Positions 9,523-16,414 of a DNA stretch of 31,501 bases are shown here, piece after piece. The position numbers were made by a program, and so were the translations under genes. A model generated the notes under the pieces. The model had not been told where the DNA came from and ran no database searches. It saw only the letters and a program-made list of their open reading frames with translations. Position 1 is the stretch's first letter; the number at the start of each line of letters is the position of its first letter. Origin of the DNA: an uncultured Clostridia bacterium (lineage in GTDB: Bacteria > Bacillota > Clostridia > Oscillospirales > Ruminococcaceae); assembly GCA_937891895.1 (NCBI GenBank), contig CALATN010000205.1, positions 1 through 31,501 of the forward strand, in the 5' to 3' direction.

Positions 9523-9539
9523 TGCAATCACTCCTGTTG

Positions 9540-9599
9540 GTCTACTGTTATAGACTTATTGTTTTAACTTAGTCTATCACAATAGACCAGACTTGTCAA
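9540..9599 (-). promoter_or_regulatory. Promoter with two operator dyads for the first BlaI-M56 pair
   Basis: On the minus strand, TTGACA (9599-9594) is followed after 17 bp by TAGACT (9576-9571). Two dyads with identical arms GTCTA-N6-TAGAC lie at 9572-9587 (covering the spacer and -10) and 9540-9555 (about +10 to +25). The arms differ from the classical TACA/TGTA BlaI-type site found upstream of the second pair. Confidence 0.8.
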
Positions 9600-9614
9600 G
9601 AGCTTTTACAAAAA

Positions 9615-11900
9615 TTATTTTAAAATGCAGACGGTCATATATCCGTCATAAGCCTCGAGTGGAACATCTCCGTTTGCGTCATAACCGTACAGACCGTTCT
9701 TATCCTGCTTTTCATAGTTTGTTGCAGCATTGAGGATATCCGCAGAGTAAATGCCTTCAAGACGTCCCTTGAACTTGACGTCAGCAAAAATTCCGTCATT
9801 GGTTTCGGTAATATCCTTGTAGTCAATAACCGTAAAATCAATTCCGTCACGTGGAGTTTTCATATACTCAAGTATTGCCTTTGCGCTGTTCACGGTTTTA
9901 TGCTCGGTAAGACCTTCGGGCAGCTCGGCTGTAAGGAAGCTGTCCGCAAATTCGTATGGGGTGTACAGCGTATCTGTAGCAATTACAGAGGTAAGCACAG
10001 GACTAACGGTAAATTCACCGTTATCATGCATCACACGTTCAAAAACAAGAATTACACCGTGGGGATTTTCATCCTCCACGTTGAAATATATTTTCATTTC
10101 GTCGCTTACAATGTCAAGGTCATATCCGCAGTATACAGCCTGTGCATCATTGAAACTGAATTTGTCAACGTTGATGACTTTGTTGTTTTCGTCAAGATAA
10201 CTGCTGTTGTTTACTGCTGAAATAAACGCTTCGTCCTCTAAGCTTGCATTAAAAAACCTATCATGTATCGGAGAAACTATAATATCCTCATCAGGTGAAT
10301 AAGCCTGATTACGAAGATATTTGAACATAATATATTCATCTGCATTCGGAAAATTATCCTTGGTATCCCAGCTGTAATCAAGCAAGCCGCATTCTGTCAT
10401 AAACTGCACGGTATCAAGGGTATTATTTCTTCCCGTAAGCTCATTCTCATAATGATACGGACCAAATACCAATGCACCTGCTGTGCCGTAATTTACAAGC
10501 GTCCACTTATCACCTTTTCTTTCAAGCTCAAAGCTGATGTCATTATATGTGGAATATCCGTTTACAAAGGGCTGCATACCCATTTTATTATAATGCACGG
10601 TATTTCCGCACTCATTAGCAAGCTTGACATTATAGTTCACCTCTACAAATTTTTGCTTATTCAGAAATCCCTTCTGAGCAAGAAAACCCGTATCTATTTC
10701 ATCAATCTCGTTGATGTAATACTCCTCAATCCTGTAATATTCAGGTACGTCCTCGCCCATATACATATCCATATATTGCTCAAAAATTATTCCTGCCGCA
10801 TCTTCAGCTGTGTAGGCAGTACAGGTTTTCCATTCCTCTGTTGTAACATACGGGTCAGCTTCGAGAGTATACGGTGATGTATAAACATACCATGTATTTG
10901 GTTCATCAGGTGACGCGTAAACCGTTGCTGATAAAAAGCATATCAGGGTAAAGACAATTACAAACGGAATTGCTCCGCCCAGCTTTTTAACCGTCATAAC
11001 TGCGGAAATTCTGTTTTTAAGGGATTTTGCATCGGAACTTAAATAGGTTGTTACCGCTGTGTACTTTTTCCGTGATACGCCTTTAAGGATTGCCGAGGAA
11101 TATCTGCTTCTCTGCTCGTCAGTAAAGCCCATTGAAGCCTTTTCGTCGCAGGTTACCTCCATATCCTCGAAAGCCTGCTTGCAGATTATGTACACAAAAG
11201 GATTGAACCAGTTCATACATCTGAACACGGTAAGCACAAGCTTGACAAAAATATCGTGACGCTTTATATGCACGGCTTCGTGACGGAGAATAAAGCCTAT
11301 TTCCTCTGCCGAGTATTTTTCGGAGGGAAGGATTATTCTCGGCTTGAAAATACCCATTGCAAAGGGTGTATCCGAGTTGCCGAAAATCACAAGCTTCGGC
11401 ACTTTGATTTTCAGCTCGGCACAGATTTCGCCGAGGATTGCCTTGTACTCCTGCGATGAACACTCCGTACCGTTTTTTCTGATGTCCTTTGCAAGCTTTA
11501 CATACCGCACCAACTCAACGATAAGCAGTAACGCAAACACACCAAGCCATACCCATTTCAGCACGCTGTACAGAAGAAGTCCGTCAGCTGCTGCACCTGT
11601 ATTGTAACGCTGTATTTCGGTTATTCCCTCTGCAAGCTCAGGCTCGGGAGATTTGATATACAGCGCAAAATTCAGCAGCGGAAGCGGTATCCGCGTAATT
11701 GGTGTTTCGAACTTGAACGGCAGCAAGAAACAAAGCGGTGCAATTATCCATATTGCGTAAGTCCAGCTGTTTCTGAACTTGCTTTTCAACGTCTTTCGGA
11801 ACAATGCCATTACCGCCGCAGTTATGATTATGCAGGCTGTTAAGTTTGTAAGATACGCTCCGAAGCCATATTCAAAATAGGTGTAAGCAATTTCCTTCAT
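9615..11900 (-). CDS. BlaR1/MecR1-like M56 membrane metalloprotease sensor (second pair)
   Basis: A 761-residue protein with the same plan as its neighbour: N-terminal membrane segments, zinc motif HEAVH at residues 207-211, the conserved VTCDEKAS segment, a membrane segment near 309-328 and an extracellular region of about 430 residues. The open frame extends 27 codons further upstream into the repressor gene. I chose the ATG at 11900 because GGGAGAG precedes it and because it lies 4 bp after the repressor stop, the same spacing as in the first pair. The extracellular part resembles no domain I can name and is not obviously a penicillin-binding fold. No terminator follows before the next promoter at 9599, so read-through into the first pair is possible. 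Confidence 0.85.
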   Translation of the reverse strand: MKEIAYTYFEYGFGAYLTNLTACIIITAAVMALFRKTLKSKFRNSWTYAIWIIAPLCFLLPFKFETPITRIPLPLLNFALYIKSPEPELAEGITEIQRYNTGAAADGLLLYSVLKWVWLGVFALLLIVELVRYVKLAKDIRKNGTECSSQEYKAILGEICAELKIKVPKLVIFGNSDTPFAMGIFKPRIILPSEKYSAEEIGFILRHEAVHIKRHDIFVKLVLTVFRCMNWFNPFVYIICKQAFEDMEVTCDEKASMGFTDEQRSRYSSAILKGVSRKKYTAVTTYLSSDAKSLKNRISAVMTVKKLGGAIPFVIVFTLICFLSATVYASPDEPNTWYVYTSPYTLEADPYVTTEEWKTCTAYTAEDAAGIIFEQYMDMYMGEDVPEYYRIEEYYINEIDEIDTGFLAQKGFLNKQKFVEVNYNVKLANECGNTVHYNKMGMQPFVNGYSTYNDISFELERKGDKWTLVNYGTAGALVFGPYHYENELTGRNNTLDTVQFMTECGLLDYSWDTKDNFPNADEYIMFKYLRNQAYSPDEDIIVSPIHDRFFNASLEDEAFISAVNNSSYLDENNKVINVDKFSFNDAQAVYCGYDLDIVSDEMKIYFNVEDENPHGVILVFERVMHDNGEFTVSPVLTSVIATDTLYTPYEFADSFLTAELPEGLTEHKTVNSAKAILEYMKTPRDGIDFTVIDYKDITETNDGIFADVKFKGRLEGIYSADILNAATNYEKQDKNGLYGYDANGDVPLEAYDGYMTVCILK

Positions 11901-11904
11901 AAGC

Positions 11905-12279
11905 TCACTCTCCCTTTCTGTGGCTGTCAATGAACTGCTGAAGCTCTTCCAATTCCTCGTCAGAAATCCCCTTTCCGTCATACATTGCCGCTACAAGTCC
12001 AGACAGCTTTGTTGCGCCAAGCCTTTTGAGAAAGGATTTACCCTCGTCAGCAAGGTAGTCCTTTTCCTCAATAAGCGGGGTGTAGAATCTGTTCCGCCCG
12101 TTTTTCTCGCTTCTGACAAAGCCCTTTTCCTCAAGACGTGAGAGAATTGTCTGCAAAGCGGACATATTCCACTCCCGTTCTTTTTCAAGGTAAGCCTTAA
12201 GCTCAGCCGTTGAAACAGGAATTTCGCTTCTCCACACACCTTGCATAACTTCAAATTCAGTATCGGGTAATCTTTTCAT
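11905..12279 (-). CDS. BlaI/MecI-family transcriptional repressor (second pair)
   Basis: A 124-residue winged-helix repressor. LPDTEFEVMQGVWRSEIPVS at the N-terminus and SALQTILSRLEEKGFV in the recognition region are characteristic of BlaI/MecI proteins, with a C-terminal helical dimerisation region. The ATG follows AAGGAG. It is transcribed from a strong promoter carrying two perfect TACAATTGTA sites. Regulated proteolysis by the M56 gene 4 bp downstream is inferred from the family. Confidence 0.9.
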   Translation of the reverse strand: MKRLPDTEFEVMQGVWRSEIPVSTAELKAYLEKEREWNMSALQTILSRLEEKGFVRSEKNGRNRFYTPLIEEKDYLADEGKSFLKRLGATKLSGLVAAMYDGKGISDEELEELQQFIDSHRKGE

Positions 12280-12303
12280 TTAAACCAGCTCCTTCATTAA
12301 ACC

Positions 12304-12354
12304 TACAATTGTATGTTTTGATTATATTATACAATTGTAGGTTCTCGATTGCAA
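12304..12354 (-). promoter_or_regulatory. Promoter with two TACAATTGTA operators for the second BlaI-M56 pair
   Basis: On the minus strand, TTGCAA (12354-12349) is followed after 17 bp by a perfect TATAAT (12331-12326). Perfect 10-bp palindromes TACAATTGTA lie at 12330-12339 (in the spacer, touching -10) and 12304-12313 (just downstream of the start site). This matches the classical TACA/TGTA core bound by BlaI/MecI/CopY repressors. Confidence 0.88.
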
Positions 12355-12735
12355 GGCTAATTCTGTACAAAAAATATGATTATGATATATCAAATTTTAA
12401 CAAACAACATTACTTCTTCGATTCAAAATAACTTTCATAATCTGTATTCCACGTTAACCCTCTAAAGTGCAACGCCTGTTATTCTGTAAGCGGTGTAATT
12501 GATACTCAGCTCGCTGATGCTAATGCACCGATTGAAGCACTCAGTTAAAATCTTCGTTCGATGGAATATAGAAAAAGGTATTGCTGTATTATGCAGCAAT
12601 ACCTTATTTATACAATATTATTGATACATTTACGCAATGTACTCTTATGGATTTCGTGTTGTAACTATTAAATTGGGTACAATGCCAAAAACGCACAAAA
12701 TGCTTGATTTGAGATAGTTTTATTAGTCAAAATCA
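12355..12735. other. Intergenic region without a recognised gene
   Basis: About 380 bases. It holds a terminator hairpin (annotated separately) and no frame I can support. A short + frame at about 12,469-12,549 translates to recognisable-looking peptide but has no start and no identifiable family; it may be a remnant. Confidence 0.45.
12570..12605 (-). terminator. Rho-independent terminator downstream of the DUF554 remnant
   Basis: AAGGTATTGCTG (12575-12586) pairs perfectly with CAGCAATACCTT (12594-12605) around a 7-nt loop. On the minus strand the stem is followed by TTTTTC, so it would end transcripts coming from the DUF554 side. Confidence 0.75.
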
Positions 12736-13188
12736 CTATATAAACATACACAGCACAATCGGTACAAACATAGCAGGCAGTAAATTCATAAGCTTGATTT
12801 TTGTTATTCCAAGCATATTAAGTGCAAGTGCAAGAATTAACACCGAGCCTTGCAGTACAAACACTGACACCGCCGCAAGCATTACTCCCCAGCCAAGTGT
12901 AGAAGCAAGAATTGCCGCTGAAATCAGGTCAAGGATTGCCTTTGTATACTGGGTTTCGTGGTTACCTGTCAGACCTGATTGAAGCGCACCAACAATTGCC
13001 ATTGCACCCACACAAAAAAGAAGTGTTGCACTTACAAAACCTTCAGCAATTCTTGTATCCTCATTTCCTTTGAAATTAACTTCAATTTTTTTGCCAAGCT
13101 TTTCAAGGCGACTATCAAGGTCAAGGGCTGTTCCGATTATTGCTCCGATAACCATTGAAATAACAAGCACAAGAGTATTTTCCCCGCT
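12736..13188 (-). pseudogene. DUF554 (YqgA-like) membrane protein, 5'-truncated remnant
   Basis: The protein segment from GENTLVLVISMVIGAIIG through EGFVSATLLFCVGAMAIVGA to the C-terminus is typical of DUF554 multi-pass membrane proteins of unknown function, usually about 230 residues. Homology stops at about 13,180, where tryptophanase coding sequence begins on the opposite strand, so roughly the first 50-70 residues are missing. The open frame continues to 13308, but that part is antisense to tryptophanase and has no ribosome site. A second oddity lies near 12,821-12,833, where the family's middle segment seems to be absent and a tandem CTTGCA repeat codes LALAL; this suggests an in-frame deletion. 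Family call from memory. Confidence 0.75.
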
Positions 13189-14321
13189 CATCAGGGACGT
13201 GCCTGCGGGCATATTATCGCACGTCATTTCGTTAAGCCTGGCAATTGTGTAATAATGAACTATCACTTCACAACTTCCAAGGCTCACGTTATAACTCTCG
13301 GCGGTCACGTTGAAGAACTTGTAAAGGACGAGGGACTTATCGAAAAGAGCACACTTCCGTTCAAGGGTGATATTGACCTTGACAAGGTCAAGGCTTGCAT
13401 TGAAAAGGAAGGCGCTGAAAATATCGCTTACCTCAGAATTGAAGCAGGTACAAACCTTATCGGCGGTCAGCCTATTTCCTACGAAAATATGAAGGCTGTT
13501 ACTGAGCTTGCAAAGTCCTACGGTATTGTTACAATTCTTGACGCTTCACTCCTTCAGGATAACCTCTACTTCATCAAGGTAAGAGAAGAATCTATGAAGG
13601 ACAAGTCAATCCGTGAAATCACAAGAATGATTGCTGACCTTTACGATATCATCTACTTCTCAGCAAGAAAGTTCGGCTTCTCCAGAGGCGGCGGAATTCT
13701 TGTCCGTGACGAAAAGCTTTTCCACGCTATGGAGGACTACATTACAATGTATGAGGGCTTCCTTACATACGGCGGTATGTCTGTAAAGGAAATGGAAGCT
13801 ATGATTGTAGGCTTCGAAGAAACAATGGATTTCGATGTTATTTCACAGGGACCACAGTTTATCAAGCACTGTGTTGATGTTCTTGACGATTATGGCGTAC
13901 CAATGATTACACCAGCAGGCGGTCTTGGTGCACATATCAACGCAAGAGAAGTAGTAAGCCATATTCCTTCCGAGGAATACCCTGCCGGCTCACTTGTAGC
14001 AGCACTCTACCTTTGCGGCGGTATCAGAGGTATGGAGCGTGGTACGCTTTCCGAAGAGCGTAACCCTGACGGAAGCGAGAGTATCGCATCTGTTGAAATG
14101 GTACGTCTTGCTTTCCCAAGACGAGTATTTACTCTTTCACAGCAGAGTACGTTATCGACCGTGTAAAGTGGCTCTATGACCACAGACACCTTATCGGCGG
14201 TCTTAGATTTGTTCACGAGCCAAATACTCTCCGCTTCTTCACAGGCAGACTTGAACCTGTTTCTGACTGGCCTGAAAAGCTTGTTGCAGCTTATGAGGCT
14301 GATTTTGTTCTTGACCAATAA
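13177..14321 (+). pseudogene. tnaA: Tryptophanase / aromatic beta-eliminating lyase, 5'-truncated and frameshifted
   Basis: Homology to PLP-dependent tryptophanase/tyrosine phenol-lyase starts at about FPAHQGR (13,180) and continues through GGQPISYENMKAV, the likely PLP-lysine segment FSARKFGFSRGGG, YEGFLTYGGMSV and GIRGMERGTLSEERNP. About 100 N-terminal residues of a roughly 460-residue family are missing. An in-frame ATG exists at 13255, but homology precedes it and an in-frame TGA lies at 13156. Near 14,142 the frame shifts: one base lost from CAGGCAGAG to CAGCAGAG. The alternative frame restores AEYVIDRVKWLYDHRH and ends in a natural stop at 14,319-14,321. Intact members split tryptophan into indole, pyruvate and ammonia; this copy should be inactive. 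Confidence 0.88.
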
Positions 14322-14335
14322 TACATTTATCAACC

Positions 14336-14369
14336 AAAAGAGGAATTGGAAAAATCCGATTCCTCTTTT
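14336..14369 (+). terminator. Rho-independent terminator of the tryptophanase remnant
   Basis: AAAAGAGGAAT (14336-14346) pairs with ATTCCTCTTTT (14359-14369), extended inward by four pairs including one wobble around an AAAA loop. It begins 14 bp after the original tryptophanase stop, so the 3' end of that gene is intact. Confidence 0.85.
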
Positions 14370-14462
14370 CAGTTTATAATACAAGTATATAAATTACTAT
14401 ATATCTGAATTGATCTTTCTACACAAGCATATACAAAGAAAGAACAACTATGAAATTTATTT

Positions 14463-14542
14463 TTACACAGGAATTTTCAAAACCTGACCTGCATAAATCG
14501 TATCGGATTCAAGCTGATTGAGTTCCTTTATTTCAGTATACC
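14463..14542 (-). pseudogene. Out-of-frame C-terminal half of a LysM domain
   Basis: Downstream of the GH25 stop, another minus frame reads YTEIKELNQLESDTIYAGQV followed by LKIPV and TAA (14463-14465), the second half of a LysM peptidoglycan-binding domain. The first half (LKNDSLWNIAKKYL) ends the GH25 frame. The linking Gly-rich turn is missing, consistent with a small deletion of 3n+1 bases at about 14,541-14,548. Confidence 0.75.
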
Positions 14543-15241
14543 TTAAAGATATTTCTTCGCAATATTCCACAACGAGTCGTTTTTCAGAACAAGATACTCT
14601 GTATAAACAATTTCAATTTTATCCGAAAAGCCATTGGGTCCCACCGCCTCCATTATTTTCGGGTATTCAGTGTAACAATAATTCATATCAACATCAGTGT
14701 TTATCCCGTTCACTTTACCCTTGTGACTGTATTGCCAGATACCGAATTTATGCCTGAAATTTGTTTTCTCTACGCCTGTATGAGCAACCCAAATTGCATA
14801 ACGTGCAAGAAAATCAGGAGTAAAATTTACTTCCAGAAAGGCTTTGTGGCTGTATATACCAACCCAGTAACCTGCTGCTTCAAGTGCACCACAAAAAGCG
14901 GCAGCTATTTTTTTCATTACTCTTTCGGATAACGCAAGCTGCGTCTTATCTTCAATATCAAAATATATGGGATATTCAAATTTCTTACCATCAATAATAC
15001 TAATGCAGGCTTCTGCCTCCTTAACTGCTTCCTCAGGACTCATTGCATAGCTGTACCAATAAGCTCCTGTATGAATATTATTTGCCTTGCAGCCTGCATA
15101 ATTCAACTCAAACTGCGAATCCTTCTGTGAAGCTTCCCGACCGTATCCTGCACGCAGTATTGCAAATTCTATGTCATCATCCTTTACCTTTTTCCAATCA
15201 AATTTTCCTTGATGCCTTGATACATCTATTCCCTTTATCAT
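14543..15241 (-). CDS. GH25 lysozyme-family muramidase with interrupted LysM tail
   Basis: A 232-residue protein. The GH25 fold is shown by GIDVSRHQG (Asp6), FAILRAGYG, TGAYWYSYA, the catalytic pair in YFDIED (Asp95, Glu97), WVGIYSH and WQYSHKGKV...DVDMN. These enzymes cut the beta-1,4 bond between MurNAc and GlcNAc in peptidoglycan. No signal peptide is visible, as in many phage-type or spore/lysis GH25 enzymes. I chose the ATG at 15241, preceded by AAGGAGAG, not the upstream in-frame one. The last residues are the first half of a LysM domain, cut by TAA at 14543; the rest lies out of frame just downstream. The catalytic domain itself looks complete. Confidence 0.85.
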   Translation of the reverse strand: MIKGIDVSRHQGKFDWKKVKDDDIEFAILRAGYGREASQKDSQFELNYAGCKANNIHTGAYWYSYAMSPEEAVKEAEACISIIDGKKFEYPIYFDIEDKTQLALSERVMKKIAAAFCGALEAAGYWVGIYSHKAFLEVNFTPDFLARYAIWVAHTGVEKTNFRHKFGIWQYSHKGKVNGINTDVDMNYCYTEYPKIMEAVGPNGFSDKIEIVYTEYLVLKNDSLWNIAKKYL

Positions 15242-15265
15242 AGCTGCACTCTCCTTACATAAATA

Positions 15266-15300
15266 AGGGTACATTTCAGCTTATTACCGAAATGTACCCT
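15266..15300 (-). terminator. Terminator-like hairpin between the collagen-like and GH25 genes
   Basis: AGGGTACATTTC (15266-15277) pairs perfectly with GAAATGTACCCT (15289-15300) around an 11-nt loop, between the stop of the collagen-like gene and the GH25 start. The following T run is weak (TTATTTAT), so it may act as a partial terminator or a processing site. Confidence 0.65.
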
Positions 15301-15342
15301 CCTGATTATACGTTTGTCAATAATTAAAAGCCGAATATAATG

Positions 15343-15936
15343 TTACTGAATTTGTGTGATAACAAGATGTGCAGAAACGGGACGTGTTCCTCCTGCAAGA
15401 GGAGTAATGGTAAGCGCCGCTGCATTACCTGCTGGATTTCTCACAGTAAGCACAGAGTTCACAGTTGTTGTTGCAACAATAGCCATTCCGACTATCTGTG
15501 ATGTTCCCGTTGCACGGCCTGCTACAGTGTAATCAAGGTCCTCGCCGTTCAATGTCAGAATAAGCCGACCTGCTTCGGTAACGCTTACCTGGAAAAGAAT
15601 CTGATAGGTTCCGATTTGTGCCAGATTAAATGAATCAGGACCTGTTCTCGCAATATCCGAACTACTGTTAGGACCGTCCTGAGGAAAGCTTACATCAGTT
15701 CCAGGATCAACCGTTGCAGCATTGTCAGGCGGCATTATTGCGTAAAAATCAGCGTAATTCAGTACACCGCCTGCAGGACCCGTTTCACCAATTGGCCCCT
15801 GCGGACCAGGATATCCCTGAGGACCTCTTGGACCGGGATGACAATTCATACAGCAGTGGCTATAATCATTACCATAGTAATAAGCATTTGCCCAATTATC
15901 ATTACAACCATAGTTGTTATTATTTTGTTTATTCAT
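15343..15936 (-). CDS. Collagen-like (BclA-type) surface protein
   Basis: A 197-residue protein. A Asn/Tyr/Cys-rich N-terminus of about 32 residues is followed by about seven Gly-X-Y triplets (start GPRGPQGYPGPQGP) and a C-terminal beta-rich domain resembling the trimerising BclA C-terminal domain of exosporium proteins (PDNAATVDPGTDVSFPQDGP, then IGTYQILFQVSVTEAG and LILTLNG). It has no signal peptide or cell-wall anchor, which fits a spore-coat or exosporium-type protein assembled in the mother cell; this localisation is inferred. The ATG at 15936 follows AGAGGAT. It is the gene upstream of GH25 on the same strand. Confidence 0.8.
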   Translation of the reverse strand: MNKQNNNNYGCNDNWANAYYYGNDYSHCCMNCHPGPRGPQGYPGPQGPIGETGPAGGVLNYADFYAIMPPDNAATVDPGTDVSFPQDGPNSSSDIARTGPDSFNLAQIGTYQILFQVSVTEAGRLILTLNGEDLDYTVAGRATGTSQIVGMAIVATTTVNSVLTVRNPAGNAAALTITPLAGGTRPVSAHLVITQIQ

Positions 15937-16193
15937 TGATAATCCTCTGATATAGGAATAGAGTGCTTAATGAAGAAGCACCAATAAATAATATGCTGCT
16001 GAATCCGAACTGCTACAAAACATTTCTTATATCTGAAAAATAATAAAACTGATTAGGTTCTATTCTGAAAAGCTTACAGAGATAATTTTTTCAGTATATT
16101 TTATTTATCAAAGCCATATGTACTGTTTTATCATTTGCTTGCTAATTCCTACATATATATGTAAAGAATAACTATGTATAGGGGTGACCGTAT

Positions 16194-16337
16194 TTGAAAG
16201 CAAAACCCGTTCAGGACATTGAGGAACGTGCTGTAATTCTTGGGAGATACATACTGGAGAATAAGGCTACTGTTCGTGCGGCAGCTAAACACTTTGGGGT
16301 CTCCAAGTCCACAGTGCATATGGTTGTCGCAAATTAG
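16194..16337 (+). pseudogene. spoIIID: Truncated spoIIID (N-terminal 47 residues) in repeat copy A
   Basis: A TTG start with AGGGG 9 bp upstream opens a 47-residue frame. From DIEERAVILGRYILENKATV through KHFGVSKSTVH it matches the N-terminal half of SpoIIID, the mother-cell transcription regulator of sporulation (about 80-95 residues). It ends with a stop just after the recognition helix, so the C-terminal basic region needed for high-affinity DNA binding is absent. This is the only copy here whose helix-turn-helix frame is unbroken and uninterrupted. It may be an inert fragment or a small DNA-binding peptide; the sequence does not decide. Confidence 0.75.
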
Positions 16338-16380
16338 AAAATACATTTTTTGTTATTTTGTAGGTTTATGGATATAGTTT

Positions 16381-16412
16381 AACCGCCGCAGTTTTTTGTG
16401 ACTGCGGCGGTT
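16381..16412. terminator. GC-rich bidirectional terminator at the end of repeat copy A
   Basis: AACCGCCGCAGT (16381-16392) pairs perfectly with ACTGCGGCGGTT (16401-16412) and is followed by TTTTT on +. It ends 2 bp before the stop codon of the convergent regulator gene, so on the minus strand it probably terminates that gene too. Confidence 0.85.
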
Positions 16413-16414
16413 TT

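Larger units (their letters stand above)
16151..16412 (+). repeat. Dispersed spoIIID-fragment repeat, copy A
   Basis: The element has a leader ending CTATGTATAGGGG, 48 codons starting like spoIIID, a noncoding tail beginning AAAATACATTTTTTG, and a GC-rich hairpin. It is about 262 bp and lacks both palindromic inserts found in copies B and C. Its leader resembles copy E at the window end, so it may be closest to the ancestral form. It sits between the collagen-like gene (divergent) and the LytTR regulator gene (convergent). Confidence 0.85.

Noticed and set aside
12469..12549. Short + frame reading CNACYSVSGVIDTQLADANA
   Set aside because: No start, no ribosome site and no family match that I recognise; at most a gene remnant.
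13189..13308. Extension of the DUF554 frame upstream to an ATG at 13308
   Set aside because: This stretch is antisense to clear tryptophanase homology (HQGR...KPGN...HFTTSKAH) and has no ribosome site.
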